A stretch of DNA of 64,000 bases, taken from contig CM056379.1 in assembly GCA_029718625.1 (NCBI GenBank), positions 70,054,670-70,118,669 of the forward strand, read 5' to 3'. Below the pieces are notes generated by a model that was given only the letters and a program-made list of their open reading frames with translations, made no database searches and had not been told where the DNA came from. The DNA comes from Synaphobranchus kaupii (taxonomy: Eukaryota > Chordata > Actinopteri > Anguilliformes > Synaphobranchidae). Both the position numbers and the translations under genes were made by a program. This document shows, piece after piece, positions 1 to 11,412 of this stretch. The number at the start of each line of letters is the position of its first letter. The first letter of the stretch is position 1.

Positions 1-1127
1 GTTCAGAATGAAACGAGTTATAGGCCTAGCATATTTTATCATATGATAGCCTATACAAATGTATTTCATAGATAATTGTGAGCAGTTATTACTCCAAACT
101 TTAATAACACTCTAAGAATTATAACTTGGTTATATTTCTGCAGAATGCCATGTCCTGGAATAAGAAACTATGGGCCCTATCTTACACCTGGCGCAAAGCA
201 GCGCTAACCCAAACGCAAGTGTCTTTCCTATCTTACACCCGGCGCTAGGTTCATTATAACGCCTAACGCTTACGTCCTTTAACTACCATATTCTTGCTCC
301 CGTTGCAAGTGAACTGGGCGTGTTGGTCTTAAGATGAGGAGTGGCCAGGATTATTTTTGGCGTATTGCTATCTTGAGCCAGCAGAAAGCGCTTGCGCTAG
401 AACCACCACAAACCTGGTCTAAAGTCATGTCGCAGTTGTTTACATGTTATTTTAACGGTGCATATAAGTGCGTCTACATAGGCGTGTGCACAACGCACGT
501 ACCCTCCTGTCTGTTACACACAGGGGCGCGCACAAGCATGACTAAAATATCTAGATCACAATGTGAAATATTATTATTGTGTAGGCTATATCAAAAATGC
601 ATAATAATAAAAGGTTCCATAGGTCCACATACCTTTCCCTCAGCGAAGGGAAACGATGCCACATTAAATTGCTCTCAGCCCACTCCATCAACATCCAGGC
701 GATGTGCGATCGTACGGGACAATGGCTATCCATTAAAAAGGAGCTGATAACACCTATATCAAACCTAATGCGCAAATTGTCATTTGCACCTAATTAGTGT
801 TGTCACGATACTGGAATTTCTAACTTCGATACGATACCTTGAAAAGTATCGATATTCAATACCATTTTCGATACCACGGGGAAAAATTGACAACATTGAG
901 GGCATAACAGTTTAGATTTTTATTAAAAGATAACAGGGCTATAACTTGACAACAACAGAATGACTCTAGTACACAAGTGGACTTCGTGGCATCTTTAGCT
1001 TTTCCTTTGTCGTTTACTTCGAACCCGAAGTACTTCCAAACAGCACTTCTGCTGTTTTATTTATCCACAAGTTGCAGAGGCTCTGCACTTGCCATCTTCG
1101 GAGCGAATGAGAGGATTTGTTGACCCT

Positions 1128-1936
1128 CCCTCTGCCCCACAGGTAAAGGAAAGGATATCTGCTTGCCTGGCTGACATCTCTGAGTGGATGTCTAGCCATC
1201 ACCTGAAGCTCAACCTCGACAAGACCGAGCTGCTCTTCATGCCATACAAGACCTCCCCACTCCTAGACCTGTCCATCACCGTTGACGAAATCATGGTGAC
1301 CGCCTCCCGCTCTGCAAGGAACCTGGGGGTGGTCCTGGACGATCAGCTGGACTTCAAAGAACACATCAGGGCAACGGCACGGTCCTGCAGGTTCCTCCTA
1401 TACAACATCAGGAGAATTTGGCCGTACCTGACCACTTACTCCGCCCAGCTTCTTGTCCAGACCATGGTCACCTCACGCCTGGACTACTGCAACTCCCTTC
1501 TCGCAAAGCCTACCAGCCTGCGCCATTCTGCCCCTACAACTGGTCCAGAATGCGGCTGCTCGGCTTGTGTTCAACCTCCCGAAGTTTTCGCACGTCACCC
1601 CCCTGCTGAGGTCACTCCACTGGCTGCCGGTCGTGGCCAGGATCAGGTTCAAAGTTCTGACCCTGGCCTACACTGCAGCCAAAAGGTCAGGCCCCTCCTA
1701 CCTACAGGACTTAATCCAGCACTACGCTCCTGCTCGACCACTTCGCTCTGCTGCTGCAGGGCGACTTGCACTTCCCTCCCTCCGTGTTAAAGGCTCCCGC
1801 TCGTCCCGACTGCGGAGCTTTTCCACCCTAGCTCCCCAGTGGTGGAATGAACTCCCCACTCTGCTGCGCTCAGCTGAAACACTGTCTGTTTTTCGGCGTG
1901 GTCTGAAAACGCACTTTTTCAGACTCCACCTTGACT

Positions 1937-1938
<2 letters not shown>
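1128..1938 (+). pseudogene. L2 LINE ORF2 C-terminal remnant
   Basis: The protein fragment begins in the C-terminal part of a LINE reverse transcriptase, with ISACLADISEWMSSHHLKLN, then KTELLF, and later LDYCNSLL. It continues in another frame after about position 1500 with the family-typical QNAAARLVFN, LHWLP and PQWWNELP. A frameshift near 1500-1530 breaks the product. The catalytic YADD region and the endonuclease are missing, so the copy cannot move by itself. Family assignment rests on my recognition of these conserved fish L2 words. Confidence 0.85.

Positions 1939-1940
<2 letters not shown>

Positions 1941-1971
<31 letters not shown>
1941..1971. repeat. (TA)n microsatellite
   Basis: An uninterrupted TA run of about 15 units lies in the 3' UTR of the L2 LINE. 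Confidence 0.9.
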
Positions 1972-1975
<4 letters not shown>

Positions 1976-3774
1976 TTATATACTTATAGGGCCATTCTAT
2001 AGTATTCGCTTCCTGTTTTCTATTTAACTTGTGTTTTTTGGTTATTCTATAGTTCAGAATGTATAGCTGACTGTGTGTACTTCTCATGTTTATTACTAGG
2101 GATAGCTCCTACGCTGTGAGAAAGCTGTGCTTTGTCGGATTTGCTTTGTAGTCGCGTCAATGACCTTCAATATGCACTTATTGTACGTCGCTTTGGATAA
2201 AAGCGTCTGCCAAATGATTGTAATGTAATGTAATGTAATGACAAGACAGGTCTGTGGGGGGGAGGGGGAGGGGCAATGCGTGCACTGCAGCAGCGTGTGT
2301 GTGCGTGTGTGTCAACAACTTGCTGTAGGAGAGAAGACAGAGCGAGAAAGCCAGCTGGTATCGATAGTGCAGAAAGTATCGATATTGCGGGAAATGAGTA
2401 TTGAAACTGTTTTAAATATTCAGAATCGAAAAATCTATTTTTTTGACAACACTACACCTAATGCATGAATTGTCATTCAATGGAAAACTCGCGCACTGCA
2501 ATAGACGGACATTTGAGTTCTGAAAATGCGCTTCAGATGTCATTACAATACAGCTCTGTTTATCTAGGAATACAGTCTGTAAGTAAATAGAATGGTTTAT
2601 GACTGAAAAAAGTTCAAAACCTTGTCCAGTGAATATTGCTTTTATTGTTTTTCAAATAGCCTAGGCTACAGCGGACTCGCCGTGCATAAGGTTTTTTCTA
2701 TAGCCTACAGTATGGTTAAAAAACGGAGATAAATGTCATCATGTTAACTGAATTGTAACCTTAGCTATTCTTCGTCCTTCATATTTTTTTAATTACAGTG
2801 ACAAGGTTTCCATACCCTCAACTTATTAAAACCCCGCTGATTTCACCTGTTATTCCATAACCGAACAAAAGATTTTAAAGAGAATTAAGCGTCTAATTAG
2901 AAACGAAATTTGCAGCACGTTATTCATTTACAATGAATTTTAATTCCATTATCTGCATGTGCGCTTTACATGAGCATGTCTGTTTCCCCTGCTGTAAATC
3001 ACACTTTTCACGGTCTTCCTGGGAAAGTGGATCGTTTTAAAGTATTACACTACCAGTAAAACAGGTTGGTCACATTTCTATAAGCAGGACATTATAAAAC
3101 AAGGGAAAATATGCTGAACCTATGGGTTGCCAACCTGACAGATTTATTGTATTTAGTGTCATCATTAAAGCAAAATAACGTTATTTATGTTATTAATCAA
3201 AATTAGAATGCAGGTAGCCTAATGAACTTCGGATGAAGCTTCAACATGAGTTCATTGCATAATCAAACGAAATTCGTTAAACAAGCAGGCTAATTTGGCG
3301 TTTTCTAAGGTGAGACGGAAGCAATTGGTCGCTTTTTCTCAGTTGTTGCAGGTGCTTTTAATGAAATTTAACCGCATATATTTTGTAAACAGCACTGTCA
3401 GGAATTACCAGGAACTCATAATGGTTAGCCCGAATAATATTGATCATAGGCTACTATAGATCCATATAGCCTATTCCTTGATCGCACTAAACACGCATGA
3501 GCATGTCTGTTTCGCCATCATAAGCAATCCGCCAAGGTGGAAAAGCAGGCGTTTAAAGGGATGGGATATGACATTTTGATTGGTTTATTGCATGTCACGC
3601 CCAAGACACACCTATAATTAATGAAGAGACTAGGTTCAGCCCAGTTGCACCTTGCGCCGTGCTTAGCGCCAAAAAAACACGCCGTTAAAATAGCAAAAGT
3701 GGACTTGGACACGCCCTAAATGGACTTAGCGCCATGCGCTTAGACCAAGCGCCAAGATCGCCAAGATAGGGCCC

Positions 3775-6099
3775 CATGGGTGTGCGTTCATTATTAGGCT
3801 ACCCCTTGTTAATGACGCTTGCCCTATGCATGGTGGCCCCCTAGTGGTAGTTGATGTCCCAATTATAGCAGCCTATTCATATATATCTGAAATTATAAAT
3901 TAATTTACAACAAAAAACCTCGACATTTTGACTCATGTAGGCTATAGTCATTAAAAGGCCTTTTGCAAATATGCGAGCTGTTATTTGGCAATAAGGTAAC
4001 CTGTGTTATGCAGATATTTCTAACACGAAAATTAGTTCAGCGTTAAGGAAGTTATAGACCTAGCATATTTTCTCAGGGGAAGTCTGCATCTGTCAATACA
4101 CTACAAAAATACGCTGGTCTTTATGTGACTCATATATGTATTATATTAGCCTATATGTATAAAAGTACGCATAAGTGAGCGGTATTTAGTTTTTTATATT
4201 TATGGACTGAGCTGAACATGCCCTTTCATGCCGACTTGAAATGTATAGGTCTACGCCTTGAAATAAATAGCCTCCGCCTTGAAATAAATACGAGTGGAAA
4301 TAAATACCCATTGAAATAAATAAAAGAGACGTAAAATAATGAATATTTATTTTGACACGCCAATAACAGCATGTTTAGTCTGATCTTCCGAGAAATCCAA
4401 GCGTGACTTTGAGGTTATATGATTACAAAATGGGCATTTGAAGACTGAATAACCATTGTTTTTTTCTGTTACCCAGTGAACATTTTTGTGTTGAAAAGTC
4501 AGCCGTGTAGCGTTCAGGTGAATGCAACGTTAATCAAGCCAGACAGTCTTGTCTTGTAAATGACCGCATCCGGTCTCAGACTGAAAAAACGGGGCTTTTT
4601 TCATTTCTGTTGCCTAGTGATTTTATTTTTTGTTATTCGAAATATAAAATGAAAATCAACCATTTTTTTAATTTTGCTCATCCCTTTTTGACCATGAAAA
4701 AGAAAAACGCCTTGTATTTCAATTTCAATTTTTGTATTTTAAAAAGAAAATCAAATAACCACTGGTTACTACACGGACCCTCCACTACCACCTCCTCTAC
4801 TCCGTGCCCCGGAAACGGATCTTTGTGTTTTAATCTAATGTCGCTGATTACATCTTAATTACGTATTAATGGTTACATATCAATTAATGTCTCGACACAA
4901 ACCGCAATGTCAGGTACATTGTATACGGTACATGCAAATACTTGGTAGGAGTGGTAGTGGGGGAGTGGAGGAAGCGAGGTGGGGAGTGAAGAATATTGGG
5001 ACACAGCCATGATGTCACTTCGTTCTCCATGTTTGGGTTATCCACTTCGTTGCGCAATCAGATGACACAAAATACAATAAAACGTGATCTGACATGCCCA
5101 CTAAAACGTCTCAATACCCTCTCTGTTATTAGTGCTCCTGTCCACCACATTAACTCAAATTAACATACTCTATACTACATCAGCATATACTGTACATACT
5201 ACATTTTGGTAAAATCAGTACGTACTGCTTCCTTTACACTCTTTGCTACTAGTATAGTATGCGGTTTCGAACACAGCCATTATGTGTTTGGATATCGCCC
5301 ATTTACTTCCTACTTCCTCTTTAGTCCACTCGTCATCATCCAGATGTAAAAGCACCTGGATAGGCATGAATCCCATCTCCACCAACACACTTACACCAAC
5401 CATATTCTGTTAGATCTGTGAACCAGAAGAGTACATGCTCTGGATCAGGGATGGGCAAGTATCTGTTTCAGACTAACTTATTCTCTTAATTATTTAATTA
5501 GCCCAATCATTTATTTGGCCTGTTATTTTATCTACATTCCGTGATAGGAACAGCAGCTGATGAATGTCACTGTGCCTGTATGCATGTATTGTAGCATTTT
5601 ATTGTGGTTTAATTAACTGCGCCGCACACTGATTTTTGGCATTTTCAGGCGAAAAAAATGTTGTCACCTTTTTGGGCCCTCACCAGTTTGCACCCCTGCT
5701 CTGTCTGCGACTAATATATTCTTTATCCCACTTAGGGGCTGTACAGAAGAACCCTGTTACAAGGGGAATGACTGAGGAGGCTCTGCAGCAGGAAATTAGC
5801 AAGTTCCTAAAGAGTCAGACAGGGATGGTAGCTGGAGGCAGCGGAAGAGGAAGGGCCAGTAATACCTGAACAATAGGCAGATTCGTTAGGCACAAATTTT
5901 ATTATTTGGTTTATTATTTGTTTGGATATCTTTTGTTCTATATTTTTGTTCTGTATTTTCATGTAGGTTAATTATGAAACCATACCTTTTGTTACTCTTC
6001 ATACTGCTTATTATTCTGCCACTTTTTGAGAACCTACACCATTCACACCATCAACACCATTCATACCTCATATTATACCTTTATACACCCTCCAGGTTG
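3775..6099. other. Stretch without a recognised gene
   Basis: AT-rich DNA. Visible features are four copies of a GAAATAAATA-like word at 4257-4325, a 40-bp word around 4034-4075 that resembles the start of the window (positions 1-37), and a 77-codon plus-strand reading frame at 5636-5869 whose second half (about 5735-5868) follows an acceptor-like CACTTAG. I do not recognise the frame and would not call it a gene. Confidence 0.5.
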
Positions 6100-6515
6100 C
6101 TATGCTACTGTGAAGCGAATGAACATGCCTTATAAATCCATTGCATTACAGAAACAAAACTATTCATTGTATTTCATTAGACAATAAATACAGCTCATCG
6201 ACAAATTATTTTAACGTAATTGTGGGCTATCGGTAATAGGAGAAATATTCTCATTCTAAAAAAAAAAGGAAACATTTTTTAGGAAAGTTTGGATAGCATT
6301 GCTTGGAATAGAGCTAGTTTATTTAGTGTGAGCTACAATAGGCAATATTGTTAGTTGTAACTTTTGATATCAATACTTTTAAAGGCAGGCCTAGTTTTTG
6401 CAAGTTGGAATTAAGGACTTATTGACAGCGCTCTGTAGGGTATGCGTGAGTAAGTTGGCTTTTTTTTTTTACGTCGGAGACGTTTTTGATCAGATTTCAA
6501 CTACAGTGGAAACAG
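6100..6515 (+). repeat. Interspersed repeat, copy 1 of the family that borders the recombinase locus
   Basis: The part at 6111-6260 matches 45884-45950 and 46310-46420 in the same orientation. The part at 6270-6510 matches 50985-51210 directly and 46510-46770 in reverse complement (shared words include GGATAGCATTGCTT, GGCAATATTGTTAGTTGTAA and GACGTTTTT). No coding capacity is visible. Confidence 0.75.
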
Positions 6516-6828
6516 TCTCGAATATATTACAATGTTTTAGTCAGCTAGCCAGCTAACGTTACGGGTGGAAATTCTGACTACAAAGTATACAGACATCTTG
6601 GATGATTTTCTTCGGTGTGATCGCGTTCGGTTCTTCGATTGTTTTATTGGAGATCGGCGTGCCATTTTAGTGCATCACATTTGGTTCATGTAGTGCTGTT
6701 TCTGCATCGACTGCCCTCTGTAGCGCCTCAATACGTCACGGAACATAAATGGTCTGTGGTTGGTTATCTTGCATGTAAATCAAATGCGCCATCTTGTCAA
6801 AGTTCTTTCCTATGTTAAGCAAGTCTAT

Positions 6829-6863
6829 GGACCAGACTTTGTGTTCATCACAAAGTCTGGCCT
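6829..6863. repeat. Small perfect hairpin
   Basis: CCAGACTTTGTG and CACAAAGTCTGG face each other around a short loop. No function can be assigned. Confidence 0.6.
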
Positions 6864-6929
6864 TCATGAGACTAGGTCACAGACATCAGGAAGTCATGGC
6901 CTGTAAAGGATATGCGACCAAATATTAAA

Positions 6930-7157
6930 AATTTAAAGGCACAGTCAACTTAGTGTATGTAAATTTCTGACCCACTGGAATTATGATATAGTGAATTAAA
7001 AGTGAAATAATCTGTCTGTACGTAACAATTGTACACAAAGTAGATGTCCTAACTGACTTGCCAATACTATAGTTTGCTAACATGGAATCTGTGGAGTGGT
7101 TAAAAATTTGTTTTAATGACTTCAACCTAAGTGTATGTAAACTTCCAACTTCAACTG
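6930..7157 (-). mobile_element. Tc1-like transposon remnant
   Basis: The right end (CTTCCAACTTCAACTG followed by TA) and the left part (ACAGTCAACTTAGTGTATGT) are the two terminal regions of a fish Tc1 family, brought together by an internal deletion that removed the transposase. A fragment of the fold-back family (about 6873-6925) directly precedes it. Confidence 0.75.
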
Positions 7158-7163
7158 TATATA

Positions 7164-7400
7164 CAGTGCATCCGGAAAGTATTCACAGCGCTTCACTTTT
7201 TCCACATTTTTTTCTGTTACAGCCTTATTCCAAAATTGATTAAATTCATTTTTTCCCTCAAAATTCTACACACAACACCCCATAATGACAATGTGAAAAA
7301 AGTTTTTTTGAGATTTTTGCAAATTTATTAAAAATAAAAAAACAAAAATTTCTCATTTACATAAGTATTCATACCCTTTGCTTTAACGTATTTTTAAAGT
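7164..7400 (+). mobile_element. Tc1-like terminal region leading into a fold-back arm
   Basis: After a TA dinucleotide the sequence starts CAGTGCATCCGGAAAGTATT, a characteristic fish Tc1 terminus, and runs for about 230 bases into the fold-back arm at 7400-7805. The related locus at 25205-25479 has a similar but distinct Tc1 terminus at the same place. Confidence 0.75.
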
Positions 7401-7805
7401 ATCATATTTCATATTTGGTCGCATATCCTTTACATGCTGTTACTTCCTGAAGTCTGTGACCATCAACATCAAAAAACTGTTGATATCTTATTTTCAGGTA
7501 CTGTTACAAGCGATACTATAACCTCTCTGCATTTGAATGGATCTCTATGGAAATTGGGGGGTGAGACTAGATTCAGCTGTAAATTACACTGGTACAGTAT
7601 GGAACACATGGCTGACTAAATGGCTCTAAGTTATCAAGGGTCTGAGCTATCAAACGAGCCCCAAACCATCACTCTGTTGCCAGATATGGAGTAGATGTGG
7701 ATGGATCACTTTAAGGGTTGTTTCTCCTGACTTTTTTCCCCATAGAGTTCTATAGGAAAATGAGTCCGGAGAAATAACCCTTGCAGTGATCCATCCACAT
7801 CTACT
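7400..7805 (+). repeat. Fold-back family arm, copy A (truncated)
   Basis: The start ATATTTGGTCGCATATCC and the later words GAATGGATCTCTATGG and CATCCACATCTACT are shared with copies at 9777-11397, 22565-25260, 25735-26410 and 62700-63025. The centre of symmetry is near 7750. The second arm is lost where the lone BEL LTR begins. Confidence 0.8.
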
Positions 7806-7809
7806 AATA

Positions 7810-8177
7810 CGCTAATACGCTTTCTTGGAATAAAGTCAGTTAAACCAACTTTTTAATTTAATCACGCATACACATCATACATAATCAGTCCCCTTTGGCA
7901 GAGTTGCTGAGGTACACGGTGAATTTGGTGCGGGATTGGGATCGTAGCTCGGGCAAAGCGGTTTCCACAAGCTCTCTTCGTACCCTCACTGATTGCCGCT
8001 GGTGCTTAATGGAAACTGAACGCACTTTAGCTTGTCGCTTTCCCATCAAGGCGGGCTCTACATGGAACTAGCCAATAGGGAAACAGGGATACAATGTGCA
8101 TGCTTGTAATAGGAGGTAAGTTGCTTTATACTCTAGGCAGTCGTATTGCTTCACAGTCCTTTACAGGATTTAGCACA
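7810..8177 (-). repeat. Lone BEL/Pao LTR, reverse orientation
   Basis: The reverse complement matches the 3' LTR of the BEL element at 20821-21188 along its whole length: it starts TGTGCTAAATCC, continues TGTAAAGGACTGTG and ends near AAGCGTATTAGC. Both copies are about 368 bp. No internal BEL sequence adjoins it and the flanks give no clean duplication. Confidence 0.8.
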
Positions 8178-8502
8178 TCCATAGTACAGCTATAGTGATC
8201 ACTTATTAGGTTTTAAGCAGGGTTCGAATTACACTGGTGCCCAGGAATGCCCGGCATACCTAGTTCTGGCCATGGCATACCTAGATCGATGAAAATAAAA
8301 AAAAGTTTGGGAGTGCGCCCATTTATTCATTCATATTTCTATGAGTCACCAGCACCTAAATAAGTGGATGCAGAGGTGGCACCACCGTTCTTAAAGCGGT
8401 GGGGCGAATTAAAAAAAAACAAAATTACGCAATAGACCCTGATCTATTACCACTGGAATCCACCTACCAGCATTTTAATACATATATTTACAGTATTTAC
8501 AC

Positions 8503-9105
8503 TATTGCCTTTGCAATAAAAATACGTTTGTTAATGTGAAAATAATAACAGTAAGTAATAAATGAAAAGTATTTAACAGTTTCACATTGTTTTTGTCGAA
8601 AATAAATTTGTGTCCTGTTGGGCTCGAACCCTCAATCCTTTGTGTGAGAGGCAGCAACTCTAACCAGTAGGCCACAGTAGCTTCGTGATTCTGGGATGTG
8701 TGCAGATTAGTTTGAAGCATTTTTATTGGGTGATAAGCTTGGGAGAGCAGGTATGCGATGTTGTTATCCAATGGGGAGAATTATTCTTTGAGGGTATGGA
8801 GGCAGGCAGGTAGTGAGGGTTTCTGGGTAGGCAGGAAAAATGGGAAGAAGAAGCAGAAGGCGAAAAGCCGCAAAATAACCCAGGTTTGGGGCTTTATTGT
8901 GTGGATGTGTGAAGTTCTATCTGAATGCTGTGTGGTTACATGAGGTCAGAACATACAGAAGTTAATGTTTATAAGGTCTGTGGTCATTGTGGTTACTTCT
9001 GTAGGAAACCCTGAAAAAACTCTCTGTGCTGTATAGGTATGGGGCATGCCCCGCCAAGCCGTAACTTAGCGGATGGCATACCTGCCATCCCAATAAGAAA
9101 ATTAT
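8503..9105 (-). repeat. 600-bp interspersed repeat, copy 1, with tRNA-like SINE head
   Basis: This segment is an inverted copy of 44615-45245. Shared landmarks are GCCTTTGCAATAAAAATACG, ATCCAATGGGGAGAATTATT, GGCATGCCCCGCCAAG-type sequence and a tRNA-like segment. The two copies differ by point changes and small indels. Confidence 0.8.
8613..8681 (-). repeat. tRNA-derived SINE promoter head
   Basis: On the minus strand TGGCCTACTGGTTAGAG resembles the A box and GGGTTCGAGCCC resembles the B box of a polymerase III tRNA promoter, spaced as in a tRNA. It lies within a repeat that is also present at 45063-45130, so it is a SINE-type relic and not a tRNA gene. Confidence 0.7.
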
Positions 9106-9109
9106 ATCT

Positions 9110-9562
9110 TATCATTGCACTATGGTGTGCACTTCATCAACTGCCATTCCGATGAGGCGTTCCAGATAAACTTCTGTTTGTAGCACGTCTCTCCATTGGT
9201 GCCCACAAGTAATTTGGGTGATCCAAACACTATGTTGAATCGCCCTGCTGCGATTTCTACATCGATGGCCTCTTCCCAACACATGCCACAGACAACCCTT
9301 TGCCTGTCAGGTACTTAACCTGATCTTCCATTATCGATGTAAGGGGACAGACGACTAACAAAATAGGTTGAGTTGGGAAGCCTGGTATGTGTTTGCAGAG
9401 GGTTGACCATGCTTGTTCATGCTTAGTAATTATCTGCCTCAAAACAAACTCTTGAATATCCTTCAGAGATGGAATGTTGTGAACTTCCAAAACTTTCTTC
9501 AATCCAGCGTTAAGCTCTTGGTCCAAAACACTCATTGTTCTTGATGGATGCGCAGCATTCAC
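9110..9562 (-). pseudogene. RecQ-like DNA helicase fragment
   Basis: Reading on the minus strand, the fragment has an N-terminal part with VLRQIITKHEQAW, then CPLTSIMEDQVKYL, which matches the helicase Ia region of multicopy RecQ-like proteins in fish. After a frame change come FNIVFGSPKLLVG and MAVDEVHTIV, where DEVH is the Walker B (motif II) box. The P-loop (motif I) is absent and the frame shifts near 9260-9300, so no helicase can be made. It stops abruptly at the 600-bp repeat. Whether it derives from a host gene copy or from a mobile element cannot be decided here. Confidence 0.65.
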
Positions 9563-9776
9563 TAGCTACCGATTAGTTAGAAGAACTTAGCACAACTTGT
9601 TTCCCGGCGGGCTGATAAAACCCAATGCATGCGTCGTACCGGAAATACACATACACTCCTGTGATTGAGAGTGCTAGTAGCCAATGAGTGCTAACTGTGA
9701 GTTTTCCCACAGTCCTGTCCAGCTTATGCAAGCCTATGCACTGCGTAGGAAGTGTGTCAAAGCGGCTGAGGCTGAG

Positions 9777-11397
9777 ACTATCTGTGACCCAACAACATCA
9801 AAAGAGTCTTGATATTTTGTTTTCTGGTGCTCTTACAAGCGATACTATAACCTCTCTGCATTTGAATGGATCTCTGTGGGAATTTGGGGGTGGGACTAGA
9901 TTTAGCTGTATATTACACTGGAACAGTATGGAAACACATGGTTGGCTAAATGGCTCTAAAGGCCGGTATACACTGCGATTTCTGCCACGATTTTTCAGTC
10001 CCAATTAATTTGTGCCAGAGGTTTATACGCCGTCAATACACGTAGTCCCTACTGCAAGTAAGTTAGCTACTAGATAGTTTTCATTGGCGTAGCTAACATG
10101 GCTAAACAAACAGCCTATCAATCACCTAATTTTAAAAAAATAATAATTGTTTTTTTTTTCTTTTTTTAAACGACGCTTGTGGGAGATTCACAAGCAGTTT
10201 GTGGAAGTATTTTAGGCAGGCTTGTTCAAAACACGAATACAGCAAACAGCATCATGTAGCACTTGCTAAGTCAGCGCAGTGTGAACATTTTTGTGCTGAA
10301 ATGTCGGTGAAACGCCGTCTTGCATTCAACATTTCCATTCATAGAGAAACCGCATGAAAGTATGACATCGTAACGTTAATAACATGTGCAAAGCAGGATA
10401 TTCCACTCCACGGGCACAGGGAAACGGATGAGGCTATTAACAAAGGGAACTTTATAGAAATATTATCTTTGGACAATGATGACATTATAACCATAGCCTT
10501 TTCAACACCAAGCCCTGCCCTATTGTCATATAGAAAACTTTCACACGCCAATTCAAATCCATCAAAGGTAGGCCTAAGTTGTGTTTATATTTTTTTAAAT
10601 GATTTCTGTGCCCACCTTTTGTGTGTAGTTGTGCGTTCAACTTCAAGTGGCTGTTGAAAGTTAGGCCATATAGCCTATAATCTCGTATCGTGTGCGTGCG
10701 AGTTTTAACGTTAATTTTCCTTGCCTCTCCACTGGAGGTCAATTGGATTCCAATCCGTTTGGCATTTTGCTTTTCTAATTTTCTAAATGGCTTTTTCGTT
10801 GAGCGTCTCGCAACTTTGTCTGGTCATATTAGGAGCCAGATCGCATAGCCTATAGGCCTATGTACTGGTTTATAAACTAGCCTGCTATAGATTGTGTTTG
10901 TTGTACAGAAAAGACAGACGGTGTTTGATTATTCTGTATGGGGTCAACATTGTTGTAGGACTGTTATGCAAACCATTGATTTACAGTTTGTAAACTTTAT
11001 AGACTGTCTGTTGGAGTGCGTATTTGATCACGTCAGATGACGGAGGCTACTTTAGCCAAATCGTAGGATAGAATCTCTGAACTTATTATAGAACACTTTG
11101 GACCTTATCGCACAGTCTGACTACAACGAAGACAATAGATTATCGTGGCTGCATTGCACAGTCTGACATGCAAAAATCGTGAAGGACGGCAGAAATCGCA
11201 CAGTGTATACCGGCCTTAAGTCATCAAGGGTCTGACGTATCAAACAAGCCTTAAATCATCACTCTGCTGCCAGAAATACAGTAGATATGGATGGATAACT
11301 TGAAGGGTTTCTTCTCCTGACTTATTTTTCCATCGAGTTCAATAGGAAAATTTGTCAGGAGAAACAACCCTTAGTGATCCATCCATATCTACTGCAT
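9777..11397 (+). repeat. Fold-back family arm, copy B, split by an insertion
   Basis: The parts at 9777-9959 and 11217-11397 join into one arm of the fold-back family (words TGAATGGATCTCTGTGGG, TCATCAAGGGTCTGACG, CATCCATATCTACTGCAT). The TAA-flanked element at 9960-11216 interrupts it. The copy ends at 11397, where BEL sequence starts. Confidence 0.8.
9960..11216. mobile_element. PIF/Harbinger-like non-autonomous element, TAA-flanked
   Basis: The ends are AGGCCGGTATACACTG and CAGTGTATACCGGCCT, with CGATTTCTGCC/GGCAGAAATCG inside them, so the inverted repeat is about 28 bp. TAA stands on both sides (9957-9959 and 11217-11219), and the uninterrupted sequence can be read in other copies of the host repeat. 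A 3-bp TWA duplication points to PIF/Harbinger, but no transposase is visible inside. Confidence 0.75.
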
Positions 11398-11412
11398 GGC
11401 TGCTGCGGCAAT

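Larger units (their letters stand above)
1128..2239 (+). mobile_element. 5'-truncated L2-clade LINE
   Basis: This is the 3' part of an L2-type non-LTR retrotransposon: the C-terminal portion of the reverse transcriptase protein, a short 3' UTR, the conserved tail around 2186-2217 (CGCTTTGGATAAAAGCGTCT) and a terminal run of TAATG units at about 2219-2239. LINEs of this clade prime on short 3' tandem repeats instead of poly(A). The 5' junction lies near 1090-1128. I could not define a target duplication. Confidence 0.85.
795..2454. mobile_element. hAT-type non-autonomous transposon with 8-bp target duplication
   Basis: The element starts TAGTGTTGTCACGATAC and ends TTTTTTGACAACACTA, so the terminal TAGTGTTGTC is inverted at the two ends. 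The 8-bp word CACCTAAT is present at 787-794 and again at 2455-2462, the duplication size typical of the hAT superfamily. The subterminal parts are rich in TATCGATA-like words on both sides. No transposase is visible; the middle is occupied by an L2 LINE fragment. Confidence 0.85.
172..3774. mobile_element. Large non-autonomous DNA element with GGGCCC termini
   Basis: The left end reads GGGCCCTATCTTACACCTGG and the right end, read in reverse, starts GGGGCCCTATCTTGGCG, so the two ends form an imperfect inverted repeat rich in GGCGC/AAGCGC words. A related end lies at 60497-60549. I see no transposase. Flanking bases do not give a clean target duplication, so the limits and superfamily are uncertain. 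A hAT element and an L2 LINE sit inside. Short reading frames at 334-797 overlap on both strands and look fortuitous. Confidence 0.5.

Noticed and set aside
5636..5869. 77-codon frame as an exon of a host gene
   Set aside because: An acceptor-like site precedes the second half, but no domain, donor or neighbouring exon was found.
8613..8681. tRNA gene on the minus strand
   Set aside because: The A- and B-box-like words are present, but the segment is part of a dispersed repeat (second copy at 45063-45130) and the acceptor stem does not pair, so it is a SINE head.
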